Source: Oscillospiraceae bacterium
GTDB lineage: Bacteria; Bacillota; Clostridia; Oscillospirales; Acutalibacteraceae
Length of the DNA: 64,000 nucleotides
Direction of reading: 5' to 3'
Assembly: GCA_031282735.1 (NCBI GenBank)
Contig: JAITDE010000069.1
Location: forward strand, 1-64,000
The notes below the pieces were generated by a model that searched no databases, was not told the DNA's origin, and worked only from the letters and a program-made list of their open reading frames with translations. Positions 45,169 through 53,742 of the stretch are shown here, in pieces. The position numbers were made by a program, and so were the translations under genes. The number at the start of each line of letters is the position of its first letter. Position 1 is the first letter of the stretch.

Positions 45169-47443
45169 AGTTCTCTTCGGCTCGTTTGGCTTCCGCTTCT
45201 TCCGCCATGGATTGGATTTGCACCAATTTATAGTATTTCCCTTTTTTTGCCATCAGCTCTTGCGGTGAACCGAATTCAATGATCTCCCCTTTGTCGACCA
45301 CGACAATTTTGTTCGCTTTGCGTAGCGTCGAAAGTCGGTGGGCGATCATCAGCGTGGTGCGCCCGCGAATGAGGCGTTCAATCGCCGCTTGGATGAGGTG
45401 TTCGGTTTCGCTGTCCACGGCGGCGGTGGCTTCGTCAAAAATAAGGATGCTGGGGTTTTTGAGCACCGCGCGCGCAATGGAAATACGTTGCTTTTCGCCG
45501 CCCGAAAGACCCACGCCGCGTTCCCCCAGCATCGTATCGTAGGCATCGGGGAGACGGGCGATAAATCCGTGCGCGTTCGCGACTTCGGCGGCGTAGAGAA
45601 CCTCCTCCACGTGCGGCTCGCCCGCACCGTAAGCGATGTTGCGGAAAATCGAATCCTTAAACATCAGCGGTTCTTGTTGCACATAGCCGATTTGACTGCG
45701 GTAGTATTCCATATCAACATCGCGCAAATTCACGCCGTCGATGTAAATTTCGCCGTCGTAGTCGTCATAATAACGCATAATGAGGTTGATCAGCGTCGAT
45801 TTGCCCGAACCGGTCGTGCCGACGATGCCCACCGTGTCGCCCGGCTCAATGACCAAGTTGATGTTGGTGAGCACCTTTTTGGAGCGATCGAACGAAAAGT
45901 TGACGTTGCGGAACTCAACGCGCCCGCGAACACGTTCCAATTGCGAACCTTTGCCGAAATCCCGTTCCGGCTCGGCATCGAGGATGTCAAGGATTTTTTC
46001 GACGGAGGCCAAGGTGTTTTGATAGCTATCGCTGAGCGTCGCAAAGAAGTTGACAGGATCGTAAAACTTGCTTGCGTATGTGATGAACGTCACCAACGTG
46101 CCGATCGTGAGTGCGCCCGTTGTGCCGTTGATGACTTGCGAACCGCCGACACCCCAAACAATGAGCGAACCGCAAGTGATCAAAAAGGTCATTACGTTTG
46201 GAAAAACAGCCGAAATTTTTGCCGCCGCGCGATCCTCTTTATACCATTCATCCAAAAAGCGCGCAAATTTTTTGATTGCGCTGTTTTCGTTCGTGAATGC
46301 TTTGATGACGCGTACGCCCGGGATTGTGTCGGCCAGCAGGCTGTAGATTGCCGATCCGCGCCGCCAGATACGGCGATATTTCGGCGCGATCTTTTTTCCC
46401 ATCAGCCGCCCGCCGTAGACGACCAGCGGCACGGGCGCAAGGCTGAAGAGCGAAAGCTTCCAGTCCATGGCGAACATGATGATGATCAACCCGACCATTA
46501 AAAACGCGCGGACGACGGCATCCTGGCTCATGCGCAAAATGAACTGCTGGAGCACATTTGCATCGCCATTCACGCGGTTAATGACCGATCCCGTGGACGT
46601 TTTATCAAAAAAGCTCATGGGCAAAAACTGCGCCTTGGCATAGATATCTTTTTTGAGGTCGACAATGATACGGTTGCCCGCAATGCGCAGGTAATACGCG
46701 CGGAACGCTCCCAACGTATACTGAACCACATAAACGGCAAGCAAAAACAAAATCACTTTTGCCAAATTGCTCAAATCGCCGCTCGGCAAAACGGAATCAA
46801 CCATTTTGCCCGTGACGTAGGCGGGAACCAAATCCAGCGCGGTTGTTGCAACCGAGAGCAACATGCAAAGCAACAGCGCGGGCATGCGCGGTTTGAAGTA
46901 AGGCCAAAATTTGCCGAAAACCTGTTTTTTGCCCGTGCAATTGAGGCAGGGGCTGTCGATGGAACGCAATTTACGCCCGCATTTGGGGCAAAAGGCGCGA
47001 AGGCGCTCAAAACTGCCGCGCACGCCCTCCGTCATGTCGGGCGTGTAGCCACTTTTGTTGACGGCGTTCACAAACTCACCGGCAGCTTCGGCGACCTCGG
47101 CCACGGCGTATGTAAAGCGCAACAGTGTCCGCTTTTTCCCGTTTGGATCAATCACCTGAAAGATGGCGTTGCCGTAAAACCGACGCACCTTTACGGATGA
47201 AAAATCGGCGTAGACGAACTCTTCAGGCTCCGCCATTTTCGCGGAATCGTAGGCAACCAGGGAATGCGGATAAAACAAAAGCGCACTTTCGCCATAGCGC
47301 CCCTGCAATGTGAGATCGCCGACGACCGCAAAGCACGACTGATCGGCGCGGTTATCTTTGTAACACTGCAACGCGTGCGGCAGTTGGCGGTTGCTCAAAA
47401 ATTTGGTTGCGCTCTGCTGTGCCTCAGCATCTAAAACTTCCAT
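45164..47443 (-). CDS. ABC exporter (fused permease/ATPase) with PH-like and zinc-ribbon N-terminal extension
   Basis: 759 residues from the ATG 8 bases after GGGAGGG. Residues 1-145 form a non-membrane domain with a beta-rich, PH-like look. Residues 150-170 are a zinc ribbon (CPKC at 152-155, CLNC at 166-169). A six-helix exporter domain (about 185-470) and an ATPase follow: 'VGTTGSGKSTL', 'YVQQEPLMF' (Q-loop), 'LSGGEKQRISIARA', 'LIFDEATAAVD' and 'MIAHRLST'. It acts as a homodimer or with an unlinked partner. The substrate is unknown. The cytoplasmic extension is not typical of MsbA/LmrA-type exporters. Confidence 0.9.
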   Translation of the reverse strand: MEVLDAEAQQSATKFLSNRQLPHALQCYKDNRADQSCFAVVGDLTLQGRYGESALLFYPHSLVAYDSAKMAEPEEFVYADFSSVKVRRFYGNAIFQVIDPNGKKRTLLRFTYAVAEVAEAAGEFVNAVNKSGYTPDMTEGVRGSFERLRAFCPKCGRKLRSIDSPCLNCTGKKQVFGKFWPYFKPRMPALLLCMLLSVATTALDLVPAYVTGKMVDSVLPSGDLSNLAKVILFLLAVYVVQYTLGAFRAYYLRIAGNRIIVDLKKDIYAKAQFLPMSFFDKTSTGSVINRVNGDANVLQQFILRMSQDAVVRAFLMVGLIIIMFAMDWKLSLFSLAPVPLVVYGGRLMGKKIAPKYRRIWRRGSAIYSLLADTIPGVRVIKAFTNENSAIKKFARFLDEWYKEDRAAAKISAVFPNVMTFLITCGSLIVWGVGGSQVINGTTGALTIGTLVTFITYASKFYDPVNFFATLSDSYQNTLASVEKILDILDAEPERDFGKGSQLERVRGRVEFRNVNFSFDRSKKVLTNINLVIEPGDTVGIVGTTGSGKSTLINLIMRYYDDYDGEIYIDGVNLRDVDMEYYRSQIGYVQQEPLMFKDSIFRNIAYGAGEPHVEEVLYAAEVANAHGFIARLPDAYDTMLGERGVGLSGGEKQRISIARAVLKNPSILIFDEATAAVDSETEHLIQAAIERLIRGRTTLMIAHRLSTLRKANKIVVVDKGEIIEFGSPQELMAKKGKYYKLVQIQSMAEEAEAKRAEENF

Positions 47444-47483
47444 ACAAATACCCTCCCGTTTGCAACGGCAATCGAACGCATTT

Positions 47484-47512
47484 ACTATACACACTTTTGG
47501 CAAAAAAGTCAA
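47484..47512 (-). promoter_or_regulatory. Promoter of the ABC exporter gene
   Basis: On the minus strand TTGACT, 17 bases, TATAGT, 41 bp before the start codon. Confidence 0.78.
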
Positions 47513-47993
47513 TGGGAATTTTACGTCTTTATCATTCTTTACCTAAAAATTTGTCTAAATTTTGATTTATTATACAATAATATGATAATCTCTTTTTTCA
47601 GCAGTCATCATTTAACCAAAAAATTTGCAAAAATCATGTGCCAATCAAAAAACATTTGCATATAGTGCAATAGGCGAATGTCGGCCGCGCGTTTGCGGCG
47701 CACGCCGCGAGAGCAATTTCCGCGGGCGGAACTGGGCGGGGTGGCGCGTTGCGCCCGGGGATAGCCCTGCCCTTGGCTGCCGCAGCCGCAAAAAACGGCA
47801 TTGCCGCCATGCGCCGCCCGTTTTTGGGGCGGAAAGCGCGCCGCAAGTGTGCCGCCTTCCGCCCGATTCTATAAAAAAGCTCTCGGCATGCCAACATAGC
47901 GGCGGCACTGCCCTGACCCCGCACCGCAGTGCCGCCTGTCAATCGGTATACGTAAATCAATTGTGATACGATCAGTTTGGAGGTACGTCATCC
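47513..47993. other. 480-bp spacer: AT-rich half, then a GC-rich island with a 10-bp hairpin
   Basis: Bases 47513-47685 are AT-rich without recognisable signals. Bases ~47690-47940 are abruptly GC-rich (for example GCGGCGCACGCCGCG, GGGGCGGAAAGCGCGCC), unlike both neighbours. A perfect 10-bp inverted repeat GCGGCACTGC/GCAGTGCCGC (47902-47911 and 47926-47935) ends the island. The 108-113-residue ORFs on each strand have no ribosome site or family resemblance. I see no known RNA class. Confidence 0.45.
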
Positions 47994-48593
47994 ATGAGCA
48001 ACAACAATCTTTTTTCTTGCCGCAAACGCCAGTGTTCTGTAAAAGTCGCATTCCCTGTTATCACTTCGGATGGCTGTTCAGTGGCAGGCGCCGTATTCAA
48101 AATCGCCTGTTCCTGCGGTAAATTCAGCAACGCAATTTCGGATTGCAACGGCTGTGTCACGTTCTGTGGGTTGGCTCCGGGGCATTACACAATCACGCAG
48201 GTCGCCGCGCCCTATGGTTATGCGGCCGACGACAAATCGCACACCGTTATGGTGAATTGCAACGGCTGTGTCAAAATTGACGACTTGCCCGTCCGCTGTT
48301 TTCAGGCTGTTAACGACAAAGCGGAGGCACCGCCCGCGCCGCAAAGCGATCAGCCGGATATCAATCCCATTGCCGCCGATGCGGTCACAATCACCGGCAC
48401 GGGCGAACCCGGGAGCGCGATTACCGTGATTTTCCCAAACGGATGCAAGGTATGCACCATTGTGCGCCGCGATGCCGCGTGGTCTGCGGATGTTCCCGAC
48501 GGTATCACGCTCAAGACGGGGGACGAAGTGACGGTTATCCAAGAGACACCGTGCAAACTGCCCAGCAAACCCAAAGACGAGTTCGTTGTTTAA
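47994..48593 (+). CDS. Cysteine-rich protein with Cna-B-like and Ig-like domains
   Basis: 199 residues, 14 of them Cys, no signal peptide or membrane helix. Residues ~10-105 look like a Cna-B/SpaA-type (prealbumin-like) fold: 'SVAGAVFKI', 'GLAPGHYTITQVAAPYGYA'. The pair 'CNGCV' occurs twice. Residues ~125-185 resemble a bacterial Ig-like repeat ('ITGTGEPGSAITVIFPNG', 'AWSADVPDGI'). Such domains normally sit on the cell surface, yet there is no Sec signal. A spore-surface or cytoplasmic disulfide/metal role is conceivable but unproven. GGAGG lies 10 bases before the ATG. Confidence 0.7.
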   Translation: MSNNNLFSCRKRQCSVKVAFPVITSDGCSVAGAVFKIACSCGKFSNAISDCNGCVTFCGLAPGHYTITQVAAPYGYAADDKSHTVMVNCNGCVKIDDLPVRCFQAVNDKAEAPPAPQSDQPDINPIAADAVTITGTGEPGSAITVIFPNGCKVCTIVRRDAAWSADVPDGITLKTGDEVTVIQETPCKLPSKPKDEFVV

Positions 48594-48607
48594 CTCTAAG
48601 TCAAGCC

Positions 48608-48803
48608 AAAAAGCAAAAAACTTTTCCCCGCTTCGCGCGCCTGCGGCGAGCACCCTCTTCTTTTCTTGAAAGAAAAGAAGCAAAAGAACTTTTTCCCGCT
48701 TCGCGCACCTGTTTTCAGACTGAGCAAATATACATCAGCCTAAAAACGACAGCGCGAAGCGGCTAAAGTCTTTTTGCTTACTTTTTCTTTAGAAAAAGTA
48801 AGG
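48608..48803. repeat. Composite interspersed repeat: inverted class B plus forward class A
   Basis: From left: an inverted class B unit (CTTCGCGCGCCTGCGGCGAGC, then CTTCTTTTCTTGAAAGAAAAGAAG), the linker with 'AGACTGAGCAAATATACATCAGCC', then a forward class A unit ending CTTACTTTTTCTTTAGAAAAAGTAAG. It separates two convergent genes and touches the stop of the HEAT-like gene. Confidence 0.8.
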
Positions 48804-48809
48804 CGCATC

Positions 48810-49643
48810 TCAATCGGCGAGGGATTTTTCCAAATCGTCCAATGCCTCGTCAATTTCTTCCGGTGTTACAGACGGCTCGGACTGCGCTGCTTTGAGCGCG
48901 GCGGTCACTTTGGCGACTGCTGTAATGTCCGTGAGCAGTTCGCCGGCGGCGGCGCGCACCAACTCCGTTTCGTCTTTGATCATCAACCACGCCAAATCCT
49001 CTTGCTCCGTGAGTTTTTGCGTCGCCTCCTTGCGAATTTCAGGGACGGCATCCGTTTTGGCGACTGTCGCGATCACGATCTGATCGGTCAAAGGCGCAAG
49101 CGCGAGACTGCGCAAAAACGCTTCGTCGTCGCCCATTGCAACTTCGCCCAAAGCCGTGAGCGCCTCAGGCTGGTCAATATAGAGTTTTAATTGCTCGACC
49201 GCTTTTTTGCGCACGACAGATTCGGGATCGGCGGAAGACGCGCGCGCGAGGGCGGGGATGTTTGTTAAATGCTTGATTGCGGCACGGCGCACATAGGTGT
49301 TCGGGTCGCCGACGGCATAGGGAATCAGCCACTCCTGCAATTCCTCAGGGGTGTAATCGCCGCCCAGCAGGATCTGCCGCCCAAGGCGTTCCACCACCAT
49401 CAGGCGTAAATACCATTCGCCAACTTCCAACGCAACCGCCGAAACCTCTTCCAACGCACGGGGCTCTTGGTCGTCTTCCACCAACAAACGCATGATGTTG
49501 TGCTCATTTGCCGCACGCTGTTCGGACAGTTGCTGCAAGCGGGCTTTTTCTTGCTCCACCTGCAAACGCTGCGCTTGGAGTTCTTGTTCCTTGCGGTTTT
49601 TTTCTTCATCGACTGCCGGAATACCAATTTTGATTTTCGCCAT
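48810..49643 (-). CDS. HEAT-repeat-like protein with N-terminal coiled coil
   Basis: 277 residues from the ATG after GGAGGAGG. Residues ~10-45 are Glu/Gln/Arg-rich and should form a coiled coil. The rest is a series of ~30-residue helical pairs with the pattern 'NTYVRRAAIKHLTNIPAL', 'ESVVRKKAVEQL', 'VPEIRKEATQKL', typical of HEAT/leucine-rich-variant solenoids. The C-terminus is acidic. Probably a scaffold; no function can be assigned. It has its own promoter. Confidence 0.65.
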   Translation of the reverse strand: MAKIKIGIPAVDEEKNRKEQELQAQRLQVEQEKARLQQLSEQRAANEHNIMRLLVEDDQEPRALEEVSAVALEVGEWYLRLMVVERLGRQILLGGDYTPEELQEWLIPYAVGDPNTYVRRAAIKHLTNIPALARASSADPESVVRKKAVEQLKLYIDQPEALTALGEVAMGDDEAFLRSLALAPLTDQIVIATVAKTDAVPEIRKEATQKLTEQEDLAWLMIKDETELVRAAAGELLTDITAVAKVTAALKAAQSEPSVTPEEIDEALDDLEKSLAD

Positions 49644-49680
49644 ATTTTTTCCTCCTCCGCATATTTCGTTTGGCATCTTT

Positions 49681-49709
49681 AGTCTACTAAAAAGAAGTCC
49701 ATACGTCAA
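49681..49709 (-). promoter_or_regulatory. Promoter of the HEAT-like gene
   Basis: On the minus strand TTGACG, 17 bases, TAGACT, 38 bp before the start codon. Confidence 0.65.
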
Positions 49710-49754
49710 GAGGTTTTGGCGGATTTCGTCAATATGGGCAAAAAACTTTTCCGT

Positions 49755-50396
49755 TTAATGACATTCGCAAAGCAAAACCGCGTTGGCAAGGATGAAATCT
49801 TTCGCAGGTTGAAGCAATATGTCACGTTTTTGATTGCTGTCAATCAATTGTGCAAACGCTTCGTCCCATTGGGCAATGGCGGTCTTGTCGAGCGAAACGT
49901 CGCTATCCTCATCAAACGCTTCGTATGCCGCCGCAAAAAGCCCCGCGAACGCGCCGCCAACAAGTTGGTTCACGGCGTACAAAGCCCACGGTGTGAGCGG
50001 CTTTCCGTTTGCCCGAAAAAAATGGCTGAGCGACTTTTGCGTGTCAGCCATCACATAACCCAATGCGTAAAGCATCTTTTTTTCATCCGGCAACGATTCA
50101 AACGCGGCGTTAAGGTTCGTTTGAGACTCCAGCCAAAGCTGGATGCTGCAACATACGCCCTCCGCCAACCGTGCGGGCGGCGTGTCGATCAACGTCTGTT
50201 GGGTGAGGACGGCAAAATCATCACGCAGTTTTTTTTCGTGCTCCAACTTTGCGATCAACTCTTGCTTTTTTTGCCCGCGCCTCTTTGCGCGTTTGAGCGC
50301 CTTGAACCAGGCGAACACGCACAGCGCAAACACGACCGCCAGCAAAATCACCAACCACGGATACGCGTCCGCGGCTTTCATGATTTCATCAACCAT
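49755..50396 (-). CDS. Membrane-anchored protein of unknown function downstream of rsmI
   Basis: 213 residues. A single membrane helix at ~13-32 ('YPWLVILLAVVFALCVFAWF') is followed by a basic stretch and a coiled-coil-like segment, then a helical cytoplasmic domain. No motif recognised. The start codon overlaps the rsmI stop by 8 bp, so it is translated from the same message as rsmI. Confidence 0.65.
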   Translation of the reverse strand: MVDEIMKAADAYPWLVILLAVVFALCVFAWFKALKRAKRRGQKKQELIAKLEHEKKLRDDFAVLTQQTLIDTPPARLAEGVCCSIQLWLESQTNLNAAFESLPDEKKMLYALGYVMADTQKSLSHFFRANGKPLTPWALYAVNQLVGGAFAGLFAAAYEAFDEDSDVSLDKTAIAQWDEAFAQLIDSNQKRDILLQPAKDFILANAVLLCECH

Positions 50397-51234
50397 TCCG
50401 TCCCTCTTCCTCCCTCAGCATCGCGGTATAAACCGCGTTTTTTTTACACCCCGTTTGCTTTGCGATTGCATGCGCGGCCTCGGTGCGCGCGCAGTTGTTC
50501 GCTTTTGCGTATGCCCGGGCCAAAGCGGCGGCTTCCTCCAAAGAGATCGTTGTTTTAGGCTGTTTGTTTGCGCCGCCCAGCACAAGAACAATCTCGCCTT
50601 TGAATGTGTGTGCGGCAAAATCGCGCGCGGCGGCAGTGCAGGTTGTTTGAATGACCTCTTCATGGATTTTTGTCAGTTCACGCACGATTGCCAGAGGGCG
50701 ATCGCCGAAACAACGCGCAAAGTCGCGCAGTGTTTGCGGCATCTTATGCGGAGCTTCATAAAAAAGCATGGTGCGTGTTTCGCCTTTGAGCGATTCCAAA
50801 TGCGCTTCGCGGCTGTTTTTTGCCACGGATAAAAAGCCCTCGAACGTGAATCGTCCCGACGGCATCCCCGAAAGCGCCAACGCCGTCGCGAACGCGACAG
50901 GACCCGGCACACTTTCCACGGCAACGCCAGACGCGCGGCATGCGCGAACCAGTTCTTCCCCTGGATCGGAGATACTCGGCATGCCGGCGTCTGTGACCAA
51001 AGCGACGTTTTCGCCCGCCTGTATACGCGCAAGTATGGCCTCGCCGCTTGTTTTGTGATTGTGCGCGTGATAGCTGATCATGGGCGTTTTGATATTGAAC
51101 GCATGCAACAATTTCGCGGTTACGCGCGTATCCTCCGCGGCGATGAGGTCGGTCGATGCAAGCACTTCGGCGGCGCGGGGCGAAAAATCGCCCAAATTGC
51201 CGATGGGTGTGCCTACAAGGAACAATTTCCCCAT
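50389..51234 (-). CDS. rsmI: 16S rRNA 2'-O-ribose methyltransferase RsmI
   Basis: 281 residues. Tetrapyrrole-methylase fold; methylates C1402 of 16S rRNA with SAM. 'LFLVGTPIGNLGDFSPRA', 'AAEDTRVTAKLL', 'VTDAGMPSISDPGEEL' and 'GPVAFATALALSGMP' are diagnostic. The ATG at 51234 has GGAGG 6 bases upstream; the track ORF is far longer because its frame stays open through the spacer and into the glycyl radical enzyme gene. Confidence 0.95.
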   Translation of the reverse strand: MGKLFLVGTPIGNLGDFSPRAAEVLASTDLIAAEDTRVTAKLLHAFNIKTPMISYHAHNHKTSGEAILARIQAGENVALVTDAGMPSISDPGEELVRACRASGVAVESVPGPVAFATALALSGMPSGRFTFEGFLSVAKNSREAHLESLKGETRTMLFYEAPHKMPQTLRDFARCFGDRPLAIVRELTKIHEEVIQTTCTAAARDFAAHTFKGEIVLVLGGANKQPKTTISLEEAAALARAYAKANNCARTEAAHAIAKQTGCKKNAVYTAMLREEEGRNG

Positions 51235-51313
51235 CAGCCGCCTCCTTTCCTTTGCGCGGCAATCGCGCAAATCCGCCAAAATCGGGTGTATGCGTGGAAT
51301 TTGACGCGCGGCG

Positions 51314-53482
51314 TCAGTTCTCGATAATCCGTTCCACGACCAACCTGCGGAAATCTTTGGAAAGCGTGGAGAAATAGACCGAAAAGCCTGTGATACGCAC
51401 GACCAAATCGGGATATTTTTCGGGATGTTCGTAGGCGTCAAGGAGTTTATCTTTGTCGATGATGTTGATGTTGACGAGCGATCCGCCCAAATCGTTGCAA
51501 TAGGTGAGCAACCATGACATAATGTTGTCGATGCCGTCGTCGCCCTTGGCAAGACCGGGATCAATTTCGAGCTGAATTGGTGCGGTGTTGCCCCAGCGCG
51601 GTTGGACGGCCGCAACGGCGATGCCCATGGCAGTCAGTGCGCCTGATTCGCGGAAACCGGGTTCGGGATTTGCGCCGTGGGTTACAGGAGCTTGCGCCTT
51701 GCGCCCGTTGGGCGTTGCAATCACGGCCTGCCCCATGCCGATGGTGTTTGCCCACGAGAACAAACCGGGGATCATGTTGAATCCTTTCGGCGAATTGCTC
51801 TTTTTGGTGTGATAGGTCAGACGGCGCACAATTTCAACGGCGTATTCATCCGCGCGCGTGCCGCCAAAACCATAGCGCGGCGTGGATTTCATATAGAGCC
51901 GCATGTCTTCGTGATCCGCCCAATCGGAGGCGATCACATCAAAGAGTTCCTGCCAATTCATCATTTGCTCATCGTCAATGGCGCGTTCAAGCGACGCGAA
52001 CGAATCCGCAACCGTGCCGAGGGCGACAAAATCAATGCAGAAATTGTAGTTGTCGACACCGCCGTTTGAAACGTCCAAACCGCGTTCGATCGGACCATGG
52101 CACATGAAGTTCAACGCCATTTCGGGGCGCATAAAGTGGTACATATCATATTGAAAGTCGACGGTTTTTTTGATTGTGTCGACCGCGATATCAAGATGCT
52201 TATCGAACAATTGCCACAGCAATTCGACCGTTGGATGTTCTGCTTCCGCCAACTCAAACCAAGCGATTTCAAAAATTTTTGCCATGTTGATTTTGACCAC
52301 GTCGTTGAGCGTGTATTCCGTGCCGGGCAAGGCGCACCAGTTGCAGCCGACTTTGTAGCGTTGGCGGGCGACTTCGGCGGTGTAGCCGTTTTTCATGAAG
52401 CCCTCCACCATTACCTTGTCGCCGAGGTAGGCGGGATTGCCACACTTGTCCTCAAACATATATTCCACGCTCTTGCGCAAAAAGGCGCGATCAATCCCCT
52501 CATGCACGCGCAGGCAGACGGCGGTCGGGATTTTGAGCCAGTGCGTCGCTTCCAGCGCAAGCCAAGAGAGCCTGTTTGTGCGGTCGGTGCCGTCGGGCCA
52601 AACGCCGCCGATTTCAAAATACTGCGTATCTTTCAGCAACAGGCAAGCCAAATGGTATGTCGCCTCGTCGTCCGTCAAAACACCGGCGGCGATGTCGCGT
52701 TCATAATATTTTGTCAGCAACGCTTCGAGGCATCCGCCCGCGCCGGAGCCGTTGAAAATGCTTGATTGCATCAAAAACCATGTCAGCCATTGGCAGGCTT
52801 CAAGGAATGTTTCGGGTTTTTCCTCCACAAGGCGGAAGTTCATGTCGGCCATGCGCTCCAAATTTGCCTTTAAATCGGGATCTTCCTGCGTTTTTGCGGC
52901 CTCGGCGGCGGCTTCGGCGTTGTGCCTGATCCACGTTTGAATGCCGAGAACGACATCCTCTTCGCCCCGCAAAAATTCCAGTTTTTCGGGATCGTCCTTG
53001 TGGACATCCTGATAGTAACGGATCTTTTCCAAAATACCGCGCCAGCCGACATCAAGCCCCAACGGACCGACATCGTGGTGGAAGTGGTGCGATCCGCCGA
53101 GACCCGACACCAAATTGTACTTTTGGTGCAGTTCGCGCAACGCTTGGAGTTCAGGCGGATTGAATTCGGGTTCGGGACGCCAGCCGCCCCAACTGTGCCA
53201 CTCCAATTTGTCCATATATGCGCCCGCAAGGGAGCAGTAGGGATCAATATAGGAGGGGTGCGCGTCGAGGATCCGGCGCATGTTGTGCCCCCATGCCTTT
53301 GCCCCAAACACGCCGTTCGGATGATTCCATTCCAGTTCAAACGTCCAGCCGTCGGGGGAGACGACCCAACCCTTGTCGTCAGTGTCAAAAAAGCCGGGAC
53401 GCGTGTGCGTTGCAAGTTTCAGCTTGGTCATTTCTTCTTTTGCCTTGCGCAGAACATCAACCTTTTCACGGTACGTTAACAT
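51314..53482 (-). CDS. Glycyl radical enzyme of unassigned specificity (PFL-like family)
   Basis: 722 residues from the ATG after GGGAGG. The C-terminal glycyl radical motif 'VVRITGFSVYF' places the radical at Gly699, 23 residues from the end, as in pyruvate formate-lyase and relatives. The active-site loop is 'YKVGCNWCALPG' with Cys380 at the expected thiyl position and a second Cys at 383. The Glu two residues after the cysteine that marks diol dehydratases, choline lyase and arylacetate decarboxylases is replaced by Trp, and the adjacent Cys-Cys of pyruvate formate-lyase is also absent. No radical-SAM activase is in the window. Its substrate is unknown. Works only without oxygen. Confidence 0.88.
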   Translation of the reverse strand: MLTYREKVDVLRKAKEEMTKLKLATHTRPGFFDTDDKGWVVSPDGWTFELEWNHPNGVFGAKAWGHNMRRILDAHPSYIDPYCSLAGAYMDKLEWHSWGGWRPEPEFNPPELQALRELHQKYNLVSGLGGSHHFHHDVGPLGLDVGWRGILEKIRYYQDVHKDDPEKLEFLRGEEDVVLGIQTWIRHNAEAAAEAAKTQEDPDLKANLERMADMNFRLVEEKPETFLEACQWLTWFLMQSSIFNGSGAGGCLEALLTKYYERDIAAGVLTDDEATYHLACLLLKDTQYFEIGGVWPDGTDRTNRLSWLALEATHWLKIPTAVCLRVHEGIDRAFLRKSVEYMFEDKCGNPAYLGDKVMVEGFMKNGYTAEVARQRYKVGCNWCALPGTEYTLNDVVKINMAKIFEIAWFELAEAEHPTVELLWQLFDKHLDIAVDTIKKTVDFQYDMYHFMRPEMALNFMCHGPIERGLDVSNGGVDNYNFCIDFVALGTVADSFASLERAIDDEQMMNWQELFDVIASDWADHEDMRLYMKSTPRYGFGGTRADEYAVEIVRRLTYHTKKSNSPKGFNMIPGLFSWANTIGMGQAVIATPNGRKAQAPVTHGANPEPGFRESGALTAMGIAVAAVQPRWGNTAPIQLEIDPGLAKGDDGIDNIMSWLLTYCNDLGGSLVNINIIDKDKLLDAYEHPEKYPDLVVRITGFSVYFSTLSKDFRRLVVERIIEN

Positions 53483-53522
53483 TGTCAGACCTCCCAAAAA
53501 TCATTGCGAAGTGTTCTATCGC

Positions 53523-53551
53523 ATTATACGATTATTCCGAAAAAAAAGCAA
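53523..53551 (-). promoter_or_regulatory. Promoter of the glycyl radical enzyme gene
   Basis: On the minus strand TTGCTT, 17 bases, TATAAT, 41 bp before the start codon. Confidence 0.78.
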
Positions 53552-53644
53552 GGATTTCTATGGCATTTTACCTAATGTGAATTTTTATCACGTGAAATAC
53601 CCCCATATTCCCGCCGATCGGCATGCACTTCCGCTATCTTGATG

Positions 53645-53673
53645 TTGCGTTCGTGAACATAATCTGCTATAAT
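53645..53673 (+). promoter_or_regulatory. Promoter of the TtcA-like gene
   Basis: TTGCGT, 17 bases, TATAAT. The predicted transcript starts near 53680. Confidence 0.78.
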
Positions 53674-53697
53674 AGCATCAAAGAAGGAGTGCTTGCA

Positions 53698-53742
53698 ATG
53701 AGAGATCGGGAAGATCAGTTGGTGACATCCAATGCCGCGTGA
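53698..53742 (+). CDS. 14-codon upstream ORF overlapping the TtcA-like start
   Basis: ATG with a strong ribosome site (AAGGAG, 8 bases) encodes MRDREDQLVTSNAA and stops 11 bases inside the next gene, in another frame. The TtcA-like ATG at 53732 has only a weak ribosome site, so ribosomes ending this leader probably re-initiate there. Confidence 0.5.
   Translation: MRDREDQLVTSNAA

Noticed and set aside
47634-47960. 108-residue minus-strand ORF in the GC-rich island
   Set aside because: No ribosome site, Ala/Arg-rich composition as expected from GC-rich sequence, no family resemblance.
51235-51615. Extended N-terminus of the RsmI ORF
   Set aside because: The frame is open by chance through the spacer and into the glycyl radical enzyme gene; the ATG at 51234 has a perfect ribosome site and the family N-terminus.
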